A stretch of DNA of 64,000 nt from Myxococcales bacterium (GTDB lineage: Bacteria > Myxococcota_A > Polyangia > Polyangiales > Polyangiaceae). The stretch spans positions 124,001-188,000 of the forward strand of contig JADKKK010000004.1 in assembly GCA_016720545.1 (NCBI GenBank). The letters run 5' to 3'. The stretch's first letter is position 1. Every line of letters begins with the position of its first letter. The notes under the pieces are model-generated. The model searched no databases. It saw only the letters and a list, made by a program, of their open reading frames with translations, and had not been told where the DNA came from. A program made the translations under genes and the position numbers. This document shows positions 16,602 through 23,797 of this stretch, in pieces.

Positions 16602-18524
16602 TCAGCGAGGCGATGGCCGCGGCCGGCGTAGGGCGCGAGGCGTCGCCGGCCGCGGGCAGGGTCGCTCGAACGCGTCGGTCAGCCCCTCGTCGGGGTGCGC
16701 CTTGCGTCGCTTCGCGATCGCCTTGCCGATCTCCGCGCGAGCCGCGTCGTCACCGTCGGCGCAGAGGCCCTCGCGGAGGTCCGAGAGGGTCGTGTCGGGG
16801 CCTCGCTCGGCGCGCCGCTCGGCGGCGCGATCGAGGTAGGCGTCGAGCTTCGTGAGGAACACGCGGGCGCGTGGCGCACCCCTCGCGCCCGACGCGAACG
16901 CGGGCACGGTGGCGACCGCCGACTGGACGGCGGACTCTCCGTACGCCATGAACCGCCCGAAGTCTCCCAGCTCGAGCGGGGCCCCGAAGAGCTCGCCGAA
17001 GCGCGCGAACACCGGGGTGGACACCCGCAGCGTGAGGGCGCGCGCCACGAGGTACGCGACGTCGCCGCGCGCCGCCGGGAGGTCCCGCGCGAGGACGCGG
17101 GCGTCGGACACGAGCCCATCGTCGCCTTCGCCGTCCAACGCCGAGGCCAGAGCGTCGATGGCGACCGGGAACAGTCGCGTACCGAAGAGGGCCTTCGCGG
17201 TGTGGAGCGGCGCTGAGAGCCGCCCTCCGCCTCGCGCGACCCGTGAGAACAAGAGCCGCGTGAAGGCGACGTCGTCCGCACGCAGGGCGTCCCGAGCGAG
17301 CGCGTCGAGGGCGACGGGCTCCGCCCGCGCGAGGCGATAGAGCTCGCCACCGCAGTACGAGCTCTGCGACACGGTGACGCGGTCGCCGTAGCGCACGCGC
17401 GCCTCGGGGCACACCACGAAGTGGAGCGCGGGGGGTGGGTCGACGCGACGGGTCCGCCAATCGGCGAGCAGCGTGAGCGCGACCTGGAGCCTGTCGAAGG
17501 AGGGGAGCACGTACTGCGCCGAGGGGGCGCGCGCGTCGGCTCGCGGGACGCGCGCGAAGCCCGCCCGCACCGCCGCGAGGGCCTCCCCCTCGTCGAGGTC
17601 GTGCAGCCCGGCGACGAGGAACGCGGAGTACGCGCGCTCGGCGCGCCGCAGGGGCGAGGTGGCCGATGCGCCGTCGAGAACCTCGGGCCGACGGTGCGCG
17701 AGGTCGCGAAACAGGTCGCCGCCCGCAGAGACCAGCGCGTGGCGGGCGTCGCGCGTGAGCGCGTCGTCGCCGTCGGCGCGTGCGACCTCATGGAGCCCGA
17801 GCAGTCGAAAGACGCGGTCCGCGCCGGCCGTGCCGTCGGGATCGTCGGGGCCTCCCCCGGGCGGAACGCGGAGCAGAGTGTCGAGGTAGGCCGGGCGCTC
17901 CGCACGAGGGACCTCGGCCGGCTCGCGCTTCGCGTAGCGTGCGCGGGCGAGCGCCTCCGCGCGTTCGCGGAGGAGGTGCGTGTAGTCTACACTTTGAAGC
18001 AGCGCCTGATCCGGGCGGCTGGAGCGTGCCTCGACCGCCTCGCCGTCGTCGGAGATCTTGGCGCGGTTGCGTCGCGCCTGCGGGTCGAGCCGGAACGTGA
18101 TGCGGCGCAGGCGTCCCGCCGCGGCGGCGTACGTCGCGGGTGACGTGCGGCCGACCTCGTCGAGCGCGCGCGCCAGCGAGTCCATCGCGTCGGCGAGGCA
18201 GCCCTCTCGGCCCTCGCGGTCGCCGGGGAGGAGCGCGAGGTCGACCTGGATCTCGACTGGCCCGCCCGCGCGGGACAGCGTGACGGCCTCGAGCGTCTCG
18301 AGGGCGCGGCGCGCGCGCACGGCCTCCGGGTCGAACGGCACCCGCGCACCCCGCGCGTCGATGAACAGGATCGTGACGCGCGCGCCCACGCGCGGAGTCC
18401 TCGGCGTGCCGCAACTCGCCAGCGCGAGCGTCACCGCCGCGACGAGGGCGCGTGCCCCACGCGAGGCCTCATGCGCGCGGGTGGTGTGAGGGAGAGGGAC
18501 TCCGCGTGGACGTGACCTCGGCAT
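16602..18524 (-). CDS. Large lipoprotein of unknown function
   Basis: 640 residues from ATG 18524 (MPRSRPRGV). The signal peptide ends ALASC, with Cys near residue 38 predicted as the lipidated residue. The mature part is Arg/Ala/Asp-rich and mostly helical, with no known domain visible. Segments such as QSVDYTHLLRERAEALARARYAKRE and a possible redox pair are absent from families I recognise. The ORF extends upstream to 18635 but that would bury the signal peptide, so the internal ATG is preferred. It is divergent from the OmpA lipoprotein gene across a 248-bp gap with nothing else recognisable. Confidence 0.6.
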   Translation of the reverse strand: MPRSRPRGVPLPHTTRAHEASRGARALVAAVTLALASCGTPRTPRVGARVTILFIDARGARVPFDPEAVRARRALETLEAVTLSRAGGPVEIQVDLALLPGDREGREGCLADAMDSLARALDEVGRTSPATYAAAAGRLRRITFRLDPQARRNRAKISDDGEAVEARSSRPDQALLQSVDYTHLLRERAEALARARYAKREPAEVPRAERPAYLDTLLRVPPGGGPDDPDGTAGADRVFRLLGLHEVARADGDDALTRDARHALVSAGGDLFRDLAHRRPEVLDGASATSPLRRAERAYSAFLVAGLHDLDEGEALAAVRAGFARVPRADARAPSAQYVLPSFDRLQVALTLLADWRTRRVDPPPALHFVVCPEARVRYGDRVTVSQSSYCGGELYRLARAEPVALDALARDALRADDVAFTRLLFSRVARGGGRLSAPLHTAKALFGTRLFPVAIDALASALDGEGDDGLVSDARVLARDLPAARGDVAYLVARALTLRVSTPVFARFGELFGAPLELGDFGRFMAYGESAVQSAVATVPAFASGARGAPRARVFLTKLDAYLDRAAERRAERGPDTTLSDLREGLCADGDDAARAEIGKAIAKRRKAHPDEGLTDAFERPCPRPATPRALRRPRPSPR

Positions 18525-18721
18525 GGTGCGGCCCCACTTCAACCTCGCCAGGCCCACGGCTGTCCAGGCGGAAGCGCCGAGCCGCGCGGGAGTGGTTGGC
18601 GTCCGATCCGGTGGTTGCCCGCGCCGGTGAAGCATTTCGAGGGTGGCCCGTCCAAGCGACGCGCCCCCGCGGCCGGTCCACGGGGCCCGGGCTGGGCGGG
18701 GGGGTGGACGCGGGACCTTGA

Positions 18722-18749
18722 TTGAGACTACCCTGCGCGCCGGTACATC
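18722..18749 (+). promoter_or_regulatory. Candidate promoter for the OmpA/AgmX-like lipoprotein operon
   Basis: TTGAGA (18722-18727) matches the -35 consensus at five of six positions and is spaced 16 nt from TACATC (18744-18749), a poor -10. It lies 24 bp before the start codon. Proposed from position and similarity only. Confidence 0.3.
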
Positions 18750-18772
18750 ACAGTTTCACTCAGAGGTGTCTG

Positions 18773-19422
18773 ATGGCTTCATTCGGCTTTAAATCGAGGC
18801 TCTTGTCCGTGGCGCTGGTCGTTGCGGCCACGGGCTGCGGCGGTGTGACCGCGTTCCAGGGCAACGTGGGTGTTGCGGCGACCCCGCCCCGCCGCCGCCG
18901 CCGCCGCCTCCTCCGCCTCCTCCGCCTCCTCCCCCGCCGCTCGCTGAGAAGGCGCACCGCGTCGAGGTCGCCGCGAACCACATCACGATCGCGGACAAGG
19001 TGCAGTTCGAGCTGAACAGCGCCGTCATCAAGCCCGAGAGCTTCCCCCTCTTGAACGAGGTGGCCGAGGTCATCAAGAAGAACCCGCAGATCAAGAAGCT
19101 GGCCGTCGAAGGCCACGCGAGCGCGGACGGCGACGCGAAGCTGAACGAGAAGCTCTCGGACGATCGCGCGAAGTCGGTTCGCCAGTACCTGATCGACAAG
19201 GGCGGCATCAAGGGAGAGATGCTCACCGCGAAGGGTTACGGCGAGCTCAAGCCGATCGCCGACAACAAGACCCCCGAGGGCAAAGAGAAGAACCGCCGCG
19301 TCGAGTTCACCATCCTCGATGGGGGCAACATCGCCGCCGCGGCCGCCGCTCCTCCTCCTCCCGCCACCCCCGCCACTCCGGCCGTCGCCAAGCCCACGCT
19401 GAAGAAGAAGGTGACCAAGTGA
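18773..19422 (+). pseudogene. OmpA-family peptidoglycan-binding lipoprotein, frameshifted in a proline-coding simple repeat
   Basis: ATG 18773 follows AGAGGTG. The signal peptide ends VVAATGC, giving lipid Cys22. After about 38 codons the frame runs into a CCG/CCT repeat (18889-18945) and shifts. The OmpA C-terminal domain continues in another frame: KVQFELNSAVIKPES, VEGHASADGDAKLNEKLSDDRAKSV and KNRRVEFTILDG are the classic peptidoglycan-binding segments. Restoring one C in the repeat yields an unbroken protein with a polyproline linker and PLAEKAHRVEVAANHITI before the OmpA domain. The 650-bp length is one base short. An assembly error or slipped-strand variation explains it equally well. 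The stop overlaps the next gene's GTG. Confidence 0.85.
18889..18945 (+). repeat. CCG/CCT simple repeat coding for polyproline
   Basis: A run of CCG then alternating CCT-CCT-CCG triplets, in which the frame of the OmpA lipoprotein is lost. A one-base contraction in the CCCC tract at its left edge accounts for the shift. Confidence 0.7.
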
Positions 19423-19946
19423 AGACGCCGCGCATCGCTCGTACCGCAGCCGCCTCCCTCGCCTCGGTCGCCATGCTCGCCGCCCTCGGCGGGTGCTCCT
19501 TCGCCGTGCGCAGCCCGGACATGTACCGGGACGACACCGCGAAGGTGCTCGCCACGAAGAGCCCGGAGATCCAGGCCTGTTACGACGGCATCCTCAAGGG
19601 CAAGCCCGGGACCGCCGGCAAGGCCACCGTGAAGTTCAACGTCGAGGTCAAGACCGGCGCGTTCACCGACGTGGCCATCGACAAGGCGAACACCACCGTC
19701 CCCGACGACGTCGCCGCCTGCGTGACGCACGCGATGGCCGGTCTCGCGCTCGCGCCGGCGGACTCGAACAAGGGCGAAGCGACCTTCGTCTACGAGTTCA
19801 CGGCGCCCGCCGCCGCTGCCCCCGCCGCTGCGGCCCCGGCGACCCCGGCCGCCGCCCCGGCTGCCGCCGCCCCGGCTGCCGCCGCCCCGGCTGCCGCCGC
19901 CCCCGCCGCGGTGAAGCCGCCGTCGACGGGCCTCAAGCTCAAGTAG
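19419..19946 (+). CDS. AgmX/PglI-like lipoprotein with Ala-Pro tail
   Basis: 175 residues from GTG 19419, whose bases overlap the preceding stop as GTGA, so translation is probably coupled. The signal peptide ends AALGGC (Cys26). The body (IQACYDGILKGKPGTAGKATVKFNVEVKTG... DDVAACVTHAMAGLALAP) has the two-Cys 'I..CY...L...P...G.v...F.I...G' pattern of the AgmX/PglI C-terminal domain found in gliding and envelope proteins of myxobacteria. The last 45 residues are Ala/Pro repeats encoded by GCC-rich DNA (about 19800-19915). It probably works in the periplasm together with the OmpA lipoprotein. Confidence 0.75.
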   Translation: MKTPRIARTAAASLASVAMLAALGGCSFAVRSPDMYRDDTAKVLATKSPEIQACYDGILKGKPGTAGKATVKFNVEVKTGAFTDVAIDKANTTVPDDVAACVTHAMAGLALAPADSNKGEATFVYEFTAPAAAAPAAAAPATPAAAPAAAAPAAAAPAAAAPAAVKPPSTGLKLK

Positions 19947-19965
19947 CCGCCCAGAACACGGAGCG

Positions 19966-20007
19966 GACGCGACGATCTCTCTCGAGGTCGTCGCGTCTGT
20001 TTGTTTG
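19966..20007 (+). terminator. Rho-independent terminator after the lipoprotein operon
   Basis: GACGCGACGA (19966-19975), a 12-base loop, then TCGTCGCGTC (19988-19997) form a perfect 10-bp stem, followed by TGTTTGTTTG. It ends transcription before the flippase gene. Confidence 0.85.
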
Positions 20008-20046
20008 TGCACGGTCGCCGTTGGGGAACGCTGGTAGAGTCGCCTC

Positions 20047-21687
20047 GTGAGCGAACGCGGAAGCGACCAGGGCGGCTTGGCCGAGCGCCAGGACCCCAGT
20101 GAACCTGCCGACGCGAGCGCGCCGTCGGCCGAGGAGCACGCCGTCGAGCCCGCGCCGCCGTCGGCGACGGCGTCCACGAAGGAGGCGAAGCGCAACCTGC
20201 GCGACAAGGCCGTCCGCGCCGCCGGCTGGACCATCGCCGCCGGTCTCCTCGCCCGCGTGCTCGGCATCGTCGGCTCCCTCGGAATTACCTATTTCCTCGA
20301 CCCCGCGGCCATCGGCGAGGTCCAGCTCGCCGTCATTCTCTGCTTCACGGCAAACCAGTTCACCCTGCTCGGCTATGGGCAATATTTGGTGGCGAAGCCC
20401 GACGAGGGACCGGACACGGTGTTCCACGTCACCGTGCTCCACCTCGGGCTCGGCGCGGTCGCCTTCGCGGTCATTCTCGCGCTCGGGGTCCCGCTGGGGC
20501 ACTGGTTTCATTCGCCCCTGCTCATGCGCTACCTGCCGTGGATGGTGGTCGCGGTCGCGTTCGAGCGGCTCTATTTCGTGCCCGAGCGCGTGCTGATTCG
20601 CGAGCTGGATTTTCCACGCGTGGCCGTCGCCCGCTCGCTCTCCGAGCTCACCTATTCGATCTCGAGCGTTGGGCTCGCGGTGCTCGGCTTCGGCGGCATG
20701 GCGATCCTCTATGGCAACATCGCGCGCGGCATCGTGCGGCTCTTCATCACATGGCGCTTCGTGCCGCGCGAGGCGTGGCTCACGCCCACGAAGCTCCGCA
20801 TGGATGTCTACAAGCGCATCCTGCGTTTCGGCTTGCCCCTCGGCGTGAGCCAGGCCTTCGCCTTCGCCAACACGCGGTTCGACAACCTCGTGATGAAGCG
20901 CCTGTTTGGCGCCGACATCATGGGTCGCTACACGCTCGCGTACAACCTTGCCGACGTCCCCGCCGAACAGATCGGCGAGCAGATCGCCGAGGTGCTCCTG
21001 CCCTCTTTCGCCCGCATGACGCCGGAGGATCGCAAGAACGCCATCGTGCGCGTCACGGGCATCATCGCGCTTGTCATCTTCCCGGTCGCGGTGGGCTTCG
21101 GCGCCGTGGCGCTCACCGCGGAGCGCCTCATGCGCTCCAACTGGTTCGGCATCGGGAACATGCTCATGGTGCTCTGCGTGATGAGCATCACGCGGCCGCT
21201 GTGCTCGAAGGCGCACTCGTACTTGCAGGCCACGGACCGCACGCTCCGCATCACGCAGCTCGAGGCGTTCAAGCTCGTGGCCGTCATCTCCTGCATCTAC
21301 GCGTTCTCGCGCTTCGGGCCGCTGTGGTCCTGTTTTGGCGTCGGCCTGGCCTTCCTCATGGAGCTGTCGCTCGCGTGGTACATCATGTCGCGGGGCGACA
21401 ACATCCCGTACTCGGCCTTCTTCAAGCGGCTCCTGCCGCCGCTCCTCGCGTGCGTGCCGATGGTCGCGGCGGTCGAGGCGACGCGCCGGGGGCTCTTGCT
21501 CGTTCTGCCCGACCGGAAGCCCTTCGTCGTGCTCAGCCTCGCCATTCAGATGCTGGTCGGCGCGGTCGCGTATGGGGCGGGGGCGATGCTCCTCGCGCGC
21601 ACGCAGGCCAACGAGTTTCTGGCGCTCACGCGCAGCGCGCTGCAGCGTCGTCGTGGCAAGGCCGAGCCCGCGCCCGCGAGCGGCTGA
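20047..21687 (+). CDS. Wzx-type polysaccharide flippase (MOP superfamily)
   Basis: 546 residues starting at GTG 20047. A Glu/Ala-rich cytoplasmic leader of about 55 residues precedes GWTIAAGLLARVLGIVGSLGITYFLDP, the typical first membrane segment of oligosaccharide flippases. About twelve to fourteen membrane helices follow. LNNtNVDNLVMGR-type signals appear as ANTRFDNLVMKRLFGADIMGRYTLAYNLADVPAEQIG, which is characteristic of the polysaccharide biosynthesis (polysacc_synt) family. By family it moves lipid-linked glycans across the inner membrane. No glycan cluster surrounds it here, although a glycosyltransferase lies at 58834. The next gene begins 16 bp downstream. Confidence 0.88.
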   Translation: MSERGSDQGGLAERQDPSEPADASAPSAEEHAVEPAPPSATASTKEAKRNLRDKAVRAAGWTIAAGLLARVLGIVGSLGITYFLDPAAIGEVQLAVILCFTANQFTLLGYGQYLVAKPDEGPDTVFHVTVLHLGLGAVAFAVILALGVPLGHWFHSPLLMRYLPWMVVAVAFERLYFVPERVLIRELDFPRVAVARSLSELTYSISSVGLAVLGFGGMAILYGNIARGIVRLFITWRFVPREAWLTPTKLRMDVYKRILRFGLPLGVSQAFAFANTRFDNLVMKRLFGADIMGRYTLAYNLADVPAEQIGEQIAEVLLPSFARMTPEDRKNAIVRVTGIIALVIFPVAVGFGAVALTAERLMRSNWFGIGNMLMVLCVMSITRPLCSKAHSYLQATDRTLRITQLEAFKLVAVISCIYAFSRFGPLWSCFGVGLAFLMELSLAWYIMSRGDNIPYSAFFKRLLPPLLACVPMVAAVEATRRGLLLVLPDRKPFVVLSLAIQMLVGAVAYGAGAMLLARTQANEFLALTRSALQRRRGKAEPAPASG

Positions 21688-21703
21688 GGCTCCGGAGGGC
21701 GCC

Positions 21704-22486
21704 ATGAAGATCGCGAGCTACAACGTGAACAGTCTCCGCGCTCGCGAGGCCCGTGTGCTCGCGTGGCTCGCGAAGGAGGCGCCCGACGTGCTCTGCCTCC
21801 AGGAGCTCAAGCTCGAGGAGGAGAAGTTCCCACACCTCGAGATCGCGGCGCTCGGCTACAAGGCGGCGGTCTACGGTCAGAAGACGTACAACGGCGTGGC
21901 GATTCTCTCGCGGCACGAGCTCACCGACGTGGAGCGGGGCTTCGGTGACGGGGCCGACGATCCTCAGGCGCGCTTCATCGCGGCCACCACCGGCGGAGTC
22001 CGCGTCATGTGCGCGTACATGCCGAACGGCGAGTCTCCGTCGTCCGACAAGTACGCCTACAAGCTCGCGTGGTTCGACCGCCTCACGCGGTGGCTCGCGC
22101 CGCGGCTAGCGGGAGGGAGCGGGGCAGGTCGCGCGCTCTTGCTCGGCGACTACAACGTCGCGCCGACCGATCTCGACGTGCACGATCCGGCCGCATGGGC
22201 TGGCTCCGCGCTGTGCTCGGCCCCCGAACGCGCGGCGTTCCAGGGGCTGCTCGACCTCGGCCTGGTCGACACCTTCCGCGCACTCCACCCGGAGGAGAAG
22301 GCCTTCTCGTGGTGGGACTACCGCATGCTCGGCTTCCCCAAGAACCGCGGGCTACGCATCGACCACGTGCTCGTCACGCGCGATCTGATGCCACGTCTCA
22401 CCGCGGCGTGGATCGACCGCGCCGAGCGCAAGGGCAAGCAGCCGAGCGACCACGCGCCGGTGCTCGTCGAGCTCTCCGACACGTAG
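21704..22486 (+). CDS. xth: Exodeoxyribonuclease III (apurinic/apyrimidinic endonuclease)
   Basis: 260 residues. ATG 21704 follows CGGAGGGCGCC. Family motifs are all present: SYNVNSLRAR at the N-terminus, LCLQELKLEEEKFP (metal-binding Glu), GDYNVAPTDLDVHDP (catalytic Asp-Asn), FSWWDYRMLGFPKNRGLRIDH and the terminal SDHAPVLVEL (Asp-His). The enzyme cleaves DNA 5' to abasic sites and has 3'-5' exonuclease activity in base-excision repair. Length and motif order are normal. It probably shares a transcript with the flippase upstream. Confidence 0.95.
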   Translation: MKIASYNVNSLRAREARVLAWLAKEAPDVLCLQELKLEEEKFPHLEIAALGYKAAVYGQKTYNGVAILSRHELTDVERGFGDGADDPQARFIAATTGGVRVMCAYMPNGESPSSDKYAYKLAWFDRLTRWLAPRLAGGSGAGRALLLGDYNVAPTDLDVHDPAAWAGSALCSAPERAAFQGLLDLGLVDTFRALHPEEKAFSWWDYRMLGFPKNRGLRIDHVLVTRDLMPRLTAAWIDRAERKGKQPSDHAPVLVELSDT

Positions 22487-22507
22487 CCCTCGCGCTGCAC
22501 GAAGCTC

Positions 22508-22527
22508 GGCGACGGCGAGACGTCGCC
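22508..22527. terminator. Hairpin downstream of exonuclease III
   Basis: GGCGACG, loop GCGAGA, CGTCGCC: a 7-bp GC-only stem 22 bp after the stop codon, without a T-tract. Confidence 0.4.
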
Positions 22528-22648
22528 CCCAAGACGCGACGCGCGATCGGGCGCGCTCGGGCGCTCAGCGCGCGAGCCGCGATCGCGCCCATCGTCGGCC
22601 GCGCTCGGATTCCGGGAACCTCCGACGTTCCCCGGTGTCTCGGGCCCC

Positions 22649-23170
22649 ATGCGCGCGGCGCTGCTCCTGCTCGGCCTCGCCTCCTGCGGCGCCCCACTCT
22701 CCTCCTCGAAGGCGGCGGTGGTCCCCGCCCCGCCACTGACTCCGGCGGCCGCCGCGAGCGCTCCGCCCGCGGTCGCCGCGATCGAGCCGCTCGAGGACCT
22801 CGCCTGCGAGAGGGTCACATTCCCCGCGGCGGGCGCTTCGGTGCTGATCGTCCCGGGGCCGACGATGACCCGCGCGCTCCTGCCCGTCGTACGCGCCGCC
22901 TGCTCGTGCACGCGCCCGGGCCAGCGCTTGCACCTGACGGCGGTCATCCTTCCCGAGGCGGGGGTCGTGCGCGCGAGCGCCCATGACGACGAAGCGCTCG
23001 ACCGGTGTCTCCAGGCCACGCTCGAGGGGCGCTTCGCGCCGCCGTTCGAGATCGGGAGCGATTGCATCGGCTGCGGTCCGAAGCGCTTCCCCGGCCTCCG
23101 CGGCTCTGCGCCGCCCGCGCCCCTGGAGCCTTCGAGGATCACGTTTCCGTTCACGCTCGTTCATCTCTGA
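22649..23170 (+). CDS. Small lipoprotein, unknown function
   Basis: 173 residues. A short signal peptide with lipobox GLASC gives Cys13, followed by an Ala/Pro-rich linker (KAAVVPAPPLTPAAAASAPP). The globular part has several Cys (ACSCTRPG, SDCIGCG) that could form disulphides in the periplasm. No domain is recognised. It lies alone between exonuclease III and a zinc-ribbon protein, on the same strand. Confidence 0.55.
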   Translation: MRAALLLLGLASCGAPLSSSKAAVVPAPPLTPAAAASAPPAVAAIEPLEDLACERVTFPAAGASVLIVPGPTMTRALLPVVRAACSCTRPGQRLHLTAVILPEAGVVRASAHDDEALDRCLQATLEGRFAPPFEIGSDCIGCGPKRFPGLRGSAPPAPLEPSRITFPFTLVHL

Positions 23171-23341
23171 GTGGCCGAGCCGCGCGCGTCCTTCGTCGAG
23201 GGTGGACTTCCCCGCGCGATCCCGGCTGCCACCCGCGGATGAGGGGATGTCGACCGTGGCTCCCTGTTTCGCGCGGACCCGTGGCTGCCCGCATGGAGAA
23301 GGCGGTGGACGCCGGTGCCCGCATGCGGGACCATCGAGCTC

Positions 23342-23713
23342 ATGGCTCTCCGACTCTGCGCCTCTTGTTCCCGCCATGTCCGCAGCAGCGATGAGGAGTG
23401 CCCTTTCTGCGGAGCGCGCTCCTCGGCGGCGGTTCCCGTGCCGGTGTCCCGCGCCACGCGCGCCGCGCTCATCTTCGGCAGCGCTACGCTCGTGGTGGCT
23501 GGGGTCGCCTGCGGCGGCACGACCGAGTCGCCGGACGCCTCCTCCGACGCGTCCCCCGTCCCCGTCCAGCCGCCGTATGGCGCGCCGCCTCCCCAAGACG
23601 CCGGACTCGACGTCGCCCGGCCTCCCGTCGACGCAGGAGCCGACGCCGACGGCGCCGTGCCGGTGCAGCCGCCCTATGGCGCCCCGCCGCCGGTCGACGC
23701 CGGCCGCGACTGA
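23342..23713 (+). CDS. Zinc-ribbon membrane protein with PPYGAPP repeats
   Basis: 123 residues from ATG 23342. The N-terminus has two Cys pairs (LCASCSRHVRSSDEECPFCG), a zinc-ribbon typical of small regulatory or envelope proteins. A hydrophobic segment follows (AALIFGSATLVVAGVACGG), possibly a lipobox-like VAGVAC. The exposed tail is Asp/Pro-rich and has two copies of PVQPPYGAPPP-DAG. The topology suggests a cytoplasmic ribbon and a periplasmic tail. No function can be assigned. Confidence 0.6.
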   Translation: MALRLCASCSRHVRSSDEECPFCGARSSAAVPVPVSRATRAALIFGSATLVVAGVACGGTTESPDASSDASPVPVQPPYGAPPPQDAGLDVARPPVDAGADADGAVPVQPPYGAPPPVDAGRD

Positions 23714-23797
23714 CTCCATCGACGGGGCCGCATGTTCCGTCGCGTAATCGCGCGGCGCCCGTGTCGCGAGCCGGCGCGGGGCGTGGGCTCGCGCCAG

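Noticed and set aside
18773..19422. Two separate genes: a small Arg-rich lipoprotein and a short OmpA-domain protein
   Set aside because: The Arg-rich tail is the misread polyproline tract, and the OmpA part lacks its own start with a ribosome-binding site; one frameshifted gene explains both.
19939..21705. A 588-codon minus-strand frame opposite the flippase
   Set aside because: It is hydrophilic, Glu/Arg/His-rich and mirrors the third-position GC of the real gene; its start would also cross the terminator at 19966.
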